A DNA stretch of 64,000 bases from Megachile rotundata (taxonomy: Eukaryota > Arthropoda > Insecta > Hymenoptera > Megachilidae), in the NCBI RefSeq assembly GCF_050947335.1, contig NW_027474121.1:1-64000 (forward strand), read 5' to 3'. A program made the translations under genes and the position numbers. Of this stretch, positions 30,394-43,520 are shown in pieces. Position 1 is the first letter of the stretch. Each line of letters opens with the position of its first letter. Under the pieces are notes generated by a model. It ran no database searches. It was not told the origin of the DNA and saw nothing but the letters and a program-made list of their open reading frames with translations.

Positions 30394-33300
30394 ATTGAGC
30401 GTAATAAGTATAGTAATTGTCGTTCTATCGATCATACAAGCATAATGTGGCTAATAAAATGAGTTAGATTGATAATAGTTAGCGTAATAAGTATAGTAAT
30501 TGTCGTTCTATCGATCATATAAGCATAATATCGCTAATAATATGAGTTAGATTGATAATAATAAGAGTAATGAGTATAGTAATTGTCGTACTATCGATCA
30601 TATAAGCATATTATGGCTAATAATATGAGTTAGATTGATAATAATAAGAGTAATGAGTATAGTAATTGTCGTACTATCGATCATATCTGCATAATTGGCT
30701 AATAATATGAGCCAGATTGATAATAATAAGAGTAATAAGTATAGTAATTGTCGTTCTATCGGTCATATAACCATAATATGGCTCATAATATGAGTTAGAT
30801 TGATAATAGTGAGTGTAATAAGTAACGTAATTGTCGTTCTATCGATCATATAAGCACAATATCGCTAATAATATGAGTTAGATTGATAATAATAAGAGTA
30901 ATGAGTATAGTAATTGTCGTACTATCGGTCATATAACCATGATATGACTAGTAATATGAGTTAAAATGATAATAGTGAGTGTAATAAGTATAGTAATTGT
31001 CGTTCTATCGATCATATAAGCACAATATCGCTAATAATATGAGTTAGATTGATAATAATAAGAGTAATGAGTATAGTAATTGTCGTACTATCGGTCATAT
31101 AACCATGATATGACTAGTAATATGAGTTAAAATGATAATAGTGAGTGTAATAAGTATAGTAATTGTCGTTATATCGATCATGTAAGCATAATATGGCTAA
31201 TAATATGAGTTAGATTGATAATAATAAGAGTAATGAGTATACTAATTGTCGTTCTATTCATCATATAAGCATAATATGATTAATAATATGAGTTAAATTG
31301 ATAATAATAAGAGTAATAAGTATAGTAATTGTCGTTCTATCGATCATATCTGCATAATATGGCTAATAATATGAGTTAGACTGATAACAGTGAGTGTACT
31401 AAGTATAGTAAGTGTCGTTCTATCGATCATATTAGCATAATATGGCTAATAATATGAGTTAGATTGATAATAATAAGAGTAGTAAGTACAGTAATTGTCG
31501 TTATATCGATCATATAAGCATAATGTGGCTAATAATATGAGTTAGATTGATAATAGTGAGTGTAATAAGTATAGTAATTGTCGTTCTATCGATCATATAA
31601 GCGTAATATGGCTAATAATATGAGTTAGATTGATAATAATAAGAGCAATAAGTATAGTAATTGTCGTTCTAACGATCATATCTGCATAATATGGTCAATA
31701 ATATGAGTTAGATTGGTAATAATAAGAGTAATAAGTATAGTAATTGTCGTTCTATCGATCATATAAGCATAATATGGTTAATAATATGAGTTTGATTGAT
31801 AATAATAAGAGTAATGAGTATACTAATTGTCGTTCTATTCATCATATAAGCATAATATGATTAATAATATGAGTTAAATTGATAATAATAAGAGTAATGA
31901 GTATAGTTATTGTCGTACTATCGATCATATAAGCATGATATGGCTAGTAATATGAGTTAGATTGATAATAGTGAGTGTAATAAGTATAGTAATTGTCGTT
32001 CTATCGATCATATAAGCATAATCTGGCTAATAATATGAGTTAGATTGATAATAATAAGAGTAATAGGTATAGCAATTGTCGTTCTATCGATCATATAAGC
32101 ATAATACGGCTAATAATATGAGTTAGATTGATAATAATAAGAGTAATGAGTATAGTAATTGTCGTTCTATCGATCATATTTGCATAATATGGTTAATAAT
32201 ATGAGTTAGATTGATAGCAGTGAGTGTAATAAATATAGTAATTGTGGTTCTATCGATCATATAAGCATAATATGGCTAATAATATGAGTTAGATTGATAA
32301 TAATAAGAGTAATGAGTATAGTAATTGTCGTACTATCGGTCATATAACCATGATATGGCTAGTAATATGAGTTAGAATGATAATAGTGAGTGTAATAAGT
32401 ATAGTAATTGTCGTTATATCGATCATGTAAGCATAATATGGCTAATAATATGAGTTAGATTTATAATAATAAGAGTAATGAGTATAGCAATTGGCGTACT
32501 ATCGATCATATAAGCATAATATGGCTAATAATATGAGTTAGATTGATAATAATAAGAGTGATAAGTATAGGAATTGTCGTTCTATCGGTCATATAACCAT
32601 AATATGGATAATAATATGAGTTAGATTGATAATAGTGAGTGTAATAAGTATAGTAATTGTGGTTCTATCGATCATATAGGCATAATAGTGCTAATAATAT
32701 GAGTTAGATTGATAATAATAAGAGTAATGAGTATAGTAATTGTGGTTCTATCGATCATATAAGCATAATATGGCTAATAATATGAGTTAGATTGATAATA
32801 ATAAGAGTAATAAGTATAGTAATTGTCGATCTATCGATCACATCTGCATAATATGGGTAATAATATGAGTTAGATTGATAATAATAAGAGTAATGAGTAT
32901 AGTAAGTGTCGTACTATCGATCATATAAGCATAATGTGGCTAATAATATGAGTTAGATTGATAATAGTGAGTGTAATAAGTATAGTAATTGTCGTTCTAT
33001 CGATCATATAAGCGTAATATGGCTAATAATATGAGTTAGATTGATAATAATAAGAGCAATAAGTATAGTAATTGTCGTTCTAACGATCATATCTGCATAA
33101 TATGGTCAATAATATGAGTTAGATTGGTAATAATAAGAGTAATAAGTACAGTAATTGTCGTTCTATCGATCATATAAGCATAATATGGTTAATAATATGA
33201 GTTTGATTGATAATAATAAGAGTAATGAGTATACTAATTGTCGTTCTATTCATCATATAAGCATAATATGATTAATAATATGAGTTAAATTGATAATAAT

Positions 33301-35869
33301 AAGAGTAATAAGTATAGTAATTGTCGTTCTATCGATCACATAAGTATAATATGGCTAATAATAGGAGTTCGATTGATAATAATAAGAGTAATGTCTATAG
33401 TAATTGTCGTACTATCGATCATATCTGCATAATATGGCTAATAATATGAGCTAGATTGATAATAATAAGAGTAATAAGTAGAGTAATTGTCGTTATATGG
33501 ATCATATAAGCATAATATGGCGGATAATATGAGTTAGATTGATAATAATAAGAGTAATGAGTATACTAATTGTCGTTCTATTCATCATATAAGCATAATA
33601 TGGTTAATAATATGAGTTAGATTGATAATAATAAGAATCATGAGTATAGTAATTGTCGTCCTATCGATCACATAAGCATAATATGGCTCATAATATGAGT
33701 TAGATTGATAATAGTGAGTGTAATAAGTATTGTAATTGTCGTTCTATCGATCATATCTGCATAATATGGTCAATAATATGAGTTAGATTGGTAATAATAA
33801 GAGTAATAAGTATAGTAATTGTCGTTCTATCGATCATATAAGCATAATATGGTTAATAATATGAGTTAGATTGATAATAATAAGAGTAATGAGTATAGTA
33901 ATTGTCGTACTATCGATCATATAAGCATGATATGGCTAGTAATATGAGTTAGAATGATAATAGTGAGTGTAATAAGTATAGTAATTGTCGTTATATCGAT
34001 CATGTAAGCATAATATGGCTAATAATATGAGTTAGATTGATAATAATAAGAGCAATGAGTATAGTAATTGTCGTACTATCGATCATATAAGCATAATATG
34101 GCTAATAATATGAGTTAGATTGATAATAGTGAGTGTAATAAGTATAGTAATTGTCGTTCCATCGATCATAAAAGCACAATATCGCTAATAATATGAGTTA
34201 GATTGATAATAATAAGAGTAATAAGTACAGTAATTGTCGTTATATCGATCATATAAGCGTAATATGGCTAATAATATGAGTTAGATTGATAATAATAAGA
34301 GCAATAAGTATAGTAATTGTCGTTCTAACGATCATATCAGCATAATATGGTCAATAATATGAGTTAGATTGGTAATAATAAGAGTAATAAGTATAGTAAT
34401 TGCCGTTCTATCGATCATATAAGCATAATATGGTTAATAATATGAGTTTGATTGATAATAATAAGAGTAATGAGTATACTAATTGTCGTTCTATTCATCA
34501 TATAAGCATAATATGATTAATAATATGAGTTAAATTGATAATAATAAGAGTAATAAGTATAGTAATTGTCGTTCTATCGATCACATAAGTATAATATGGC
34601 TAATAATAGGAGTTAGATTGATAATAATAAGAGTAATGAGTATAGTAAGTGTCGTACTATCGATCATATAAGCATAATATGGCTAATAATATGAGTTAGA
34701 TTGATAATAATAAGAGCAATAAGTATAGTAATTGTCGTTCTATCGATCATATCTGCATAATATGGTTAATAATATGAGTTAGATTGATAACAATAAGAGT
34801 AATGAGTATAGTAATTGCCGTACTATCGGTCATATAACCATGATATGACTAGTAATATGAGTTAAATGATAATAGTGAGTGTAATAAGTATAGTAATTGT
34901 CGTTATATCGATCATGTAAGCATAATATGGCTAATAATATGAGTTAGATTGATAATAATAAGAGTAATGAGTATAGTAATTGTCGTACTATCGGTCATAT
35001 AACCATAATATGGCTAATAATATGAGTTAGATTGATAATGGTGAGTGTAATAAGTATAGTAATTGTCATTATATCGATCATGTAAGCATAATTTGGCTAA
35101 TAATATGAGTTAGATTGATAATAATAAGAGAAATAAGTACAGTAATTGTCGTTATATCGATCATATGAGCATAATATTGCTAATAACATGAGTTAGATTG
35201 ATAATAATAAGAGTAATGAGTATAGTAATTGTCGTTCTATCGATCATATAAGCATAATATGGCTAATAATATGAGTTAGATTGATAATAATAAGAGTAAT
35301 GAGTATACTAATTGTCGTTCTATTCATCATATAAGCATAATATGGTTAATAATATGAGTTAGATTGATAATAATAAGAGTAATAAGTATAGTAATTGTCG
35401 TTCTATCGATCACATAAGTATAATATGGCTAATAATAGGAGTTAGATTGATAATAATAAGAGTAATGTGTATAGTAATTGTCGTACTATCGATCATATCT
35501 GCATAATATGGCTAATAATATGAGCTAGATTGATAATAATAAGAGTAATAAGTACAGTAATTGTCGTTATATGGATCATATAAGCATAATATGGCGGATA
35601 ATATGAGTTAGATTGATAATAACAAGAGTAATGAGTATAGTAATTGTCGTTCTATCGATCATATCTGCATAATATGGCTAATAATATGAGTTAGATTGAT
35701 AATAATAAGAGCAATAAGTATAGTAATTGTCGTTCAGTCGACCATATCTGCATAATATGCTTAATAATATGAGCTAGATTAATAATAATAAGAGTAATAA
35801 GTACAGTAATTGTCGTTATATCGATCATATAAGCATAATGTGGCTAATAATATGAGTTAGATTGATAAT
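30394..35869 (+). repeat. Left HOR-B copy 2 (66 monomers)
   Basis: From ATTGAGCG at 30394 to the next at 35870, 5476 bp = 66 x 83 minus 2. The two missing bases are the 82-bp monomers at 30617 and 34849. The two-monomer difference from copy 1 is at about 33934, where the GGCTAGTAATATGAGTTAG context of 28291 runs directly into that of 28457. Elsewhere the copies are nearly identical by eye. Confidence 0.92.
34849..34930 (+). repeat. 82-bp monomer, single-copy A deletion
   Basis: Reads GAGTTAAATGATAATAG where its many sister monomers read GAGTTAAAATGATAATAG. It is the only length change in the left array seen once, so it is either a recent mutation or a homopolymer sequencing error. Confidence 0.85.
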
Positions 35870-38800
35870 ATTGAGCGTAATAAGTATAGTAATTGTCGTC
35901 CTATCGATCATACAAGCATAATGTGGCTAATAAAATGAGTTAGATTGATAATAGTTAGCGTAATAAGTATAGTAATTGTCGTTCTATCGATCATATAAGC
36001 ATAATATCGCTAATAATATGAGTTAGATTGATAATAATAAGAGTAATGAGTATAGTAATTGTCGTACTATCGATCATATAAGCATAATATGGCTAATAAT
36101 ATGAGTTAGATTGATAATAATAAGAGTAATGAGTATAGTAATTGTCGTACTATCGATCATATCTGCATAATTGGCTAATAATATGAGCCAGATTGATAAT
36201 AATAAGAGTAATAAGTATAGTAATTGTCGTTCTATCGGTCATATAACCATAATATGGCTGATAATATGAGTTAGATTGATAATAGTGAGTGTTATAAGTA
36301 ACGTAATTGTCGTTCTATCGATCATATAAGCACAATATCGCTAATAATATGAGTTAGATTGATAATAATAAGAGTAACGAGTATAGTAATTGTCGTACTA
36401 TCGGTCATATAACCATGATATGACTAGTAATATGAGTTAAAATGATAATAGTGAGTGTAATAAGTATAGTAATTGTCGTTCTATCGATCATATAAGCACA
36501 ATATCGCTAATAATATGAGTTAGATTGATAATAATAAGAGCAATGAGTATAGTAATTGTCGTACTATCGGTCATATAACCATGATATGACTAGTAATATG
36601 AGTTAAAATGATAATAGTGAGTGTAATAAGTATAGTAATTGTCGTTATATCGATCATGTAAGCATAATATGGCTAATAATATGAGTTAGATTGATAATAA
36701 TAAGAGTAATGTATATACTAATTTTCGTTCTATTCATCATATAAGCATAATATGGCTAATAATATGAGTTAGATTGATAATAATCAGAGTAATGAGTATA
36801 GTAATTGTCGTACTATCGGTCATATAACCATGATATGGCTAGTAATATGAGTTAGAATGATAATAGTGAGTGTAATAAGTATAGTAATTGTCGTTATATC
36901 GATCATGTAAGCATAATATGGCTAATAATATGAGTTAGATTGATAATAATAAGAGCAATGAGTATAGTAATTGTCGTACTATCGATCATATAAGCATAAT
37001 ATGGCTAATAATATGAGTTAGATTGATAATAGTGAGTGTAATAAGTATAGTAATTGTCGTTCTATCGATCATAAAATCACAATATCGCTAATAATATGAG
37101 TTAGATTGATAATAATAAGAGTAATACGTACAGTAATTGTCGTTATATCGATCATATAAGCACAATATGGCTAATAATATGAGTTAGATTGATAATAATA
37201 AGAGTAATAGGTATAGTAATTGTCGTTCTATCGATCATATAAGCATAATACGGCTAATAATATGAGTTAGATTGATAATAGTGAGTGTAATAAGTATAGT
37301 AATTGTCGTTCTATCGATCATATAAGCATAATCTGGCTAATAATATGAGTTAGATTGATAATAGTGAGTGTAATAAGTATAGTAATTGTCGTTCTATCGA
37401 TCATATAAGCACAATATCGCTAATAATATGAGTTAGATTGATAATAATAAGAGTAATTTCTACAGTAATTGTCGTTATATCGATCATATAAGCATAATAT
37501 TGCTAATAATATGAGTTAGATTGATAATAATAAGAGTAATAAGTATAGTAATTGTCGTTCTATCGATCATATAAGCATAATATGGTTAATAATATGAGTT
37601 AGATTGATAATAATAAGAGTAATGAGTATAGTAATTGTCGTACTATCGATCATATAAGCATGATATGGCTAGTAATATGAGTTAGATCGATAATAGTGAG
37701 TGTAATAAGTATAGTAATTGTCGTTATATCGATCATGTAAGCATAATATGGCTAATAATATGAGTTAGATTGATAATAATAAGAGTAGTGAGTATAGTAA
37801 TTGTCGTACTATCGGTCATATGACCATGATATGGCTAGTAATATGAGTTAGAATGATAATAGTGAGTGTAATAAGTATAGTAATTGTCGTTCTATCGATC
37901 ATATAAGCATAATCTGGCTAATAATATGAGTTAGATTGACAATAGTGAGTGTAATAAGTATAGTAATTGTCGTACTATCGGTCATATAACCATGATATGG
38001 CTAGTAATATGAGTTAGAATGATAATAGTGAGTGTAATAAGTATAGTAATTGTCGTTATATCGATCATGTAAGCATAATATGGCTAATAATATGAGTTAG
38101 ATTGATAATAATAAGAGTAGTGAGTATAGCAATTGTCGTACTATCGGTCATATGACCATGATATGGCTAGTAATATGAGTTAGAATGATAATAGTGAGTG
38201 TAATAAGTATAGTAATTGTCGTTCTATCGATCATATAAGCATAATCTGGCTAATAATATGAGTTAGATTGACAATAGTGAGTGTAATAAGTATAGTAATT
38301 GTCGTACTATCGGTCATATAACCATGATATGGCTAGTAATATGAGTTAGAATGATAATAGTGAGTGTATTAAGTATAGTAATTGTCGTTCTATCGATCAT
38401 ATAAGCATAATATGCTTAATAATATGAGTTTGATTGATAATAGTAAGAGTAATGAGTATACTAATTGTCGTTCTATTCATCATATAAGCATAATATGATT
38501 AATAATATGAGTTAAATTGATAATAATAAGAGTAATAAGTATAGTAATTGTCGTTCTATCGATCACATAAGTATAATATGGCTAATAATAGGAGTTAGAT
38601 TGATAATAATAAGAGTAATGAGTATAGTAATTGTCGCACTATCGGTCATATAACCATGATATGGCTAGTAATATGAGTTAGATTGATAATAATAAGAATA
38701 ATGAGTATAGTAATTGTCGTCCTATCGATCATATAAGCGTAATATGGCTAATAATATGAGTTAGATTGATAATAATAAGAGCAATAAGTATAGTAATTGT

Positions 38801-40350
38801 CGTTCTAACGATCATATCTGCATAATATGGTCAATAATATGAATTAGATTGGTAATAATAAGAGTAATAAGTATAGTAATTGCCGTTCTATCGATCATAT
38901 AAGCATAATATGGTTAATAATATGAGTTTGATTGATAATAATAAGAGTAATGAGTATACTAATTGTCGTTCTATTCATCATATAAGCATAATATGATTAA
39001 TAATATGAGTTAAATTGATAATAATAAGAGTAATAAGTATAGTAATTGTCGTTCTATCGATCACATAAGTATAATATGGCTAATAATAGGAGTTAGATTG
39101 ATAATAATAAGAGTAATGAGTATAGTAAGTGTCGTACTATCGATCATATAAGCATAATATGGCTAATAATATGAGTTAGATTGATAATAATAAGAGCAAT
39201 AAGTATAGTAATTGTCGTTCTATCGATCATATCTGCATAATATGGTTAATAATATGAGTTAGATTGATAACAATAAGAGTAATGAGTATAGTAATTGCCG
39301 TACTATCGGTCATATAACCATGATATGACTAGTAATATGAGTTAAAATGATAATAGTGAGTGTAATAAGTATAGTAATTGTCGTTATATCGATCATGTAA
39401 GCATAATATGGCTAATAATATGAGTTAGATTGATAATAATAAGAGTAATGAGTATAGTAAATGTCGTACTATCGGTCATATAACCATAATATGGCTAATA
39501 ATATGAGTTAGATTGATAATGGTGAGTGTAATAAGTATAGTAATTGTCATTATATCGATCATGTAAGCATAATTTGGCTAATAATATGAGTTAGATTGAT
39601 AATAATAAGAGAAATAAGTACAGTAATTGTCGTTATATCGATCATATGAGCATAATATTGCTAATAACATGAGTTAGATTGATAATAATAAGAGTAATGA
39701 GTATAGTAATTGTCGTTCTATCGATCATATAAGCATAATATGGCTAATAATATGAGTTAGATTGATAATAATAAGAGTAATGAGTATACTAATTGTCGTT
39801 CTATTCATCATATAAGCATAATATGGTTAATAATATGAGTTAGATTGATAATAATAAGAGTAATAAGTATAGTAATTGTCGTTCTATCGATCACATAAGT
39901 ATAATATGGCTAATAATAGGAGTTAGATTGATAATAATAAGAGTAATGTGTATAGTAATTGTCGTACTATCGATCATATCTGCATAATATGGCTAATAAT
40001 ATGAGCTAGATTGATAATAATAAGAGTAATAAGTACAGTAATTGTCGTTATATGGATCATATAAGCATAATATGGCGGATAATATGAGTTAGATTGATAA
40101 TAACAAGAGTAATGAGTATAGTAATTGTCGTTCTATCGATCATATCTGCATAATATGGCTAATAATATGAGTTAGATTGATAATAATAAGAGCAATAAGT
40201 ATAGTAATTGTCGTTCAGTCGACCATATCTGCATAATATGCTTAATAATATGAGCTAGATTAATAATAATAAGAGTAATAAGTACAGTAATTGTCGTTAT
40301 ATCGATCATATAAGCATAATGTGGCTAATAATATGAGTTAGATTGATAAT
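35870..40350 (+). repeat. Left HOR-B copy 3, chimeric (54 monomers)
   Basis: Spacing to the next ATTGAGCG (40351) is 4481 bp = 54 x 83 minus 1. It starts like copies 1 and 2. By about 36.7 kb it follows the 15.4-17.1 kb block, and to ~38.6 kb the 17.2-17.3 kb block. From ~38.7 kb it rejoins HOR-B at a point matching ~28.8 and ~34.3 kb. The unit is therefore a composite of two HOR lineages. Confidence 0.82.
35955..38405 (+). repeat. Long-range duplicate block, copy 2
   Basis: Partner of 14631-17081 at a constant 21324-bp offset. Single-base differences seen include GTGTTATAAG here against GTGTAATAAG upstream. It forms the middle of the chimeric 54-monomer HOR-B unit, so this is where an HOR-A-side block entered HOR-B, or the reverse. 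Confidence 0.8.
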
Positions 40351-41767
40351 ATTGAGCGTAATAAGTATAGTAATTGTCGTCCTATCGATCATACAAGCAT
40401 AATGTGGCTAATAAAATGAGTTAGATTGATAATAGTTAGCGTAATAAGTATAGTAATTGTCGTTCTATCGATCATATAAGCATAATATCGCTAATAATAT
40501 GAGTTAGATTGATAATAATAAGAGTAATGAGTATAGTAATTGTCGTACTATCGATCATATAAGCATAATATGGCTAATAATATGAGTTAGATTGATAATA
40601 ATAAGAGTAATGAGTATAGTAATTGTCGTACTATCGATCATATCTGCATAATTGGCTAATAATATGAGCCAGATTGATAATAATAAGAGTAATAAGTATA
40701 GTAATTGTCGTTCTATCGGTCATATAACCATAATATGGCTGATAATATGAGTTAGATTGATAATAGTGAGTGTTATAAGTAACGTAATTGTCGTTCTATC
40801 GATCATATAAGCACAATATCGCTAATAATATGAGTTAGATTGATAATAATAAGAGTAACGAGTATAGTAATTGTCGTACTATCGGTCATATAACCATGAT
40901 ATGACTAGTAATATGAGTTAAAATGATAATAGTGAGTGTAATAAGTATAGTAATTGTCGTTCTATCGATCATATAAGCACAATATCGCTAATAATATGAG
41001 TTAGATTGATAATAATAAGAGCAATGAGTATAGTAATTGTCGTACTATCGGTCATATAACCATGATATGACTAGTAATATGAGTTAAAATGATAATAGTG
41101 AGTGTAATAAGTATAGTAATTGTCGTTATATCGATCATGTAAGCATAATATGGCTAATAATATGAGTTAGATTGATAATAATAAGAGTAATGTATATACT
41201 AATTTTCGTTCTATTCATCATATAAGCATAATATGGCTAATAATATGAGTTAGATTGATAATAATCAGAGTAATGAGTATAGTAATTGTCGTACTATCGG
41301 TCATATAACCATGATATGGCTAGTAATATGAGTTAGAATGATAATAGTGAGTGTAATAAGTATAGTAATTGTCGTTATATCGATCATGTAAGCATAATAT
41401 GGCTAATAATATGAGTTAGATTGATAATAATAAGAGCAATGAGTATAGTAATTGTCGTACTATCGATCATATAAGCATAATATGGCTAATAATATGAGTT
41501 AGATTGATAATAGTGAGTGTAATAAGTATAGTAATTGTCGTTCTATCGATCATAAAATCACAATATCGCTAATAATATGAGTTAGATTGATAATAATAAG
41601 AGTAATACGTACAGTAATTGTCGTTATATCGATCATATAAGCACAATATGGCTAATAATATGAGTTAGATTGATAATAATAAGAGTAATAGGTATAGTAA
41701 TTGTCGTTCTATCGATCATATAAGCATAATACGGCTAATAATATGAGTTAGATTGATAATAGTGAGT
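40351..41767 (+). repeat. Left HOR-B copy 4, partial, cut by the gap
   Basis: This 1.4-kb piece repeats copy 3 from 35870 onward, including the odd TGTATATACTAATTTTCG monomer otherwise seen only near 36.7 kb. It ends 33 bp into a monomer (41735-41767), at the N run. The chimeric 54-mer was thus itself duplicated in tandem. Confidence 0.88.
41735..41767 (+). repeat. Terminal partial monomer at the gap
   Basis: First 33 bases of a GTGAGTG-class monomer, cut by the N run. Its position confirms the phase count: 503 units with 15 one-base losses end at 41734. Confidence 0.95.
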
Positions 41768-41867
41768 NNNNNNNNNNNNNNNNNNNNNNNNNNNNNNNNN
41801 NNNNNNNNNNNNNNNNNNNNNNNNNNNNNNNNNNNNNNNNNNNNNNNNNNNNNNNNNNNNNNNNNNN
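41768..41867. other. Assembly gap, 100 N
   Basis: Exactly 100 N separate the two arrays. The left array stops 33 bp into a monomer and the right array starts in mid-monomer on the other strand. A round 100-N run is the usual placeholder for a gap of unknown size, so the true distance and content are unknown. The strand switch cannot be placed more finely than this gap and could be a contig-orientation error. Confidence 0.99.
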
Positions 41868-43520
41868 ATCGATAGAACGACAATAACTATACTCATTACT
41901 CTTATTATTATCAATCTAACTCATATCATTAGCCATATTATGCTTATATGATCGATAGAACTATAATTACTATACTTATTACAATTATTATTATCAATCT
42001 AATTCATATTATTAACCATATTATGCAGATATGATCGATAGAACTACAATTACTATACTCATTACTCTTATTATTATCAATCTAACTCATATTATTAGCC
42101 ATATTATGCTTATATGATCGATAGAACGACAATTACTATACTTGTTACTATTATTATTATCAATCTAACTCATATTATTAGCCATATTACGCTTATATGA
42201 TCGACAGAACGACAATTACTGTACTTATTACACTCACTGTTATCAATCTAACTCATATTATTAACCATATTATGCAAATATAATCGATAGAACGACAATT
42301 ACTATACTTATTACTCTTATTATCATCAATCTAACTCATATTATTAACCATATTATGCTTATATGATCGATAGAACTACAATTACTATACTTATTACACT
42401 CACTGCAATCAACCTAACTCATATTATTAACCATATTATGCAGATATGATCGATAGGACGACAATTACTGTACTTATTACACTCACTACAATCAATCTAA
42501 CTCATATTATTAACCATATTATGCATATATGATCGATAGGACGACAAATACTAAACTTATTACTCTTATTATTATCAATCCAACTCGCATTCTTAGCCAT
42601 ATTATGCTTATATGATCGATAGAACGACAATTACTATACTTATTACTCTTATTATTATCAATCTAACTCATATTATTAACCATACTATGCTAATATGATC
42701 GATAGAACGACAATTACTATACTTATTACACTCACTGTCATCAATCTAACTCATATTATTAGCCATATTATGCTTATATGATCGATAGAACTACAATTGC
42801 TATACGTTTTACTCTTATTATTATCAATCTAACTCATATTATTAGCCATATTATGCTTATATGATCGATAGAACTAGAATTACTATACTTCTTACTCTTA
42901 TTATTATCAATATAACTCATATTGTTAGCCATAGTATGCTTATATGATCGATAGAATGACAATTACTATACTCATTACTCTTATTATTATCAATCTAACT
43001 CATATTATTAACCATATTATGCTTATATGAGCAATAGAACTACAATTACTATACTTATTACACTCACTATTATCAATCTAATTCATATTATTAGCCATAT
43101 TATGCTTATATGATCGATAGAACTACAATTGCTATACGTTTTACTCTTATTATTATCAATCTAACTCATATTCTTAGCCATATTATGCTTATATGGTCGA
43201 TAGAACGACAATTACTATACTTATTACTCTTATTATTATCAATCTAACTCATATTATTAACCATACTATGCTCATATGATCGATAGAACGACAATTACTA
43301 TACTTATTACACGCACTATCATCAATCTAACTCATATTATTAACCATATTATGCAGATATGATCGATAGAACGACAATTACTATACTTATTACACTCACT
43401 ATTATCAATCTAACTCATATTATTAGCCATATTATGCAGATATGATCGATAGGACGACAATTACTATACTTATTACACTTATTATTACCAATCTAACTCA
43501 TATTATTAGCCATAATATGC
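41868..43520 (-). repeat. Right HOR, partial copy, short (25-monomer) form
   Basis: Enters in the monomer reading AACGACAATAACTATACTC, which recurs at 43943, exactly 2075 bp (25 monomers) later. Near 42321 the sequence jumps from the AAATATAATCG monomer straight to TATCATCAATC. Eight monomers present in the 43.9-46.7 kb copy are missing. The same junction occurs near 58426. Confidence 0.88.

Larger units (their letters stand above)
1..41767 (+). repeat. Left satellite array, 83-bp monomer, about 503 copies
   Basis: Tandem head-to-tail monomers of 83 bp fill this stretch without any interruption. I fix monomer position 1 at the C of CTAATAATATGAG, so the first unit is 1-83, the second starts at 84 and the third at 167. 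Counting phase to the end gives 503 whole units plus 33 bp, once 15 monomers of 82 bp are allowed for. Typical units have 20 G/C in 83 positions. Two monomer classes alternate irregularly: one reads TAAGAG and the other GTGAGTG around positions 28-34. A second variable zone is positions 54-72 (CGTTCTAT, CGTACTAT, CGTTATAT; ATAAGC, ATCTGC, ATAACC). Stops are dense in all + frames and 83 is not a multiple of 3, so a coding role is excluded. I see no transposon, RNA gene or unique sequence in it. A centromeric or pericentromeric role is inference only. Confidence 0.98.

Noticed and set aside
1..41767. CRISPR-like array
   Set aside because: The repeats are head-to-tail 83-bp units with no unique spacers and no cas genes, in a eukaryotic-type satellite.
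35870..41767. Assembly duplication artefact for the repeated 54-monomer unit
   Set aside because: It cannot be excluded, but the copies sit in phase like other HOR copies and end at a gap for a separate reason, so I keep them as real pending read depth.
41735..42000. Large palindrome or inverted duplication centred on the gap
   Set aside because: Orientation flips, but the variants next to the gap on the two sides do not match and HOR structure differs. The arms are not mirror copies.
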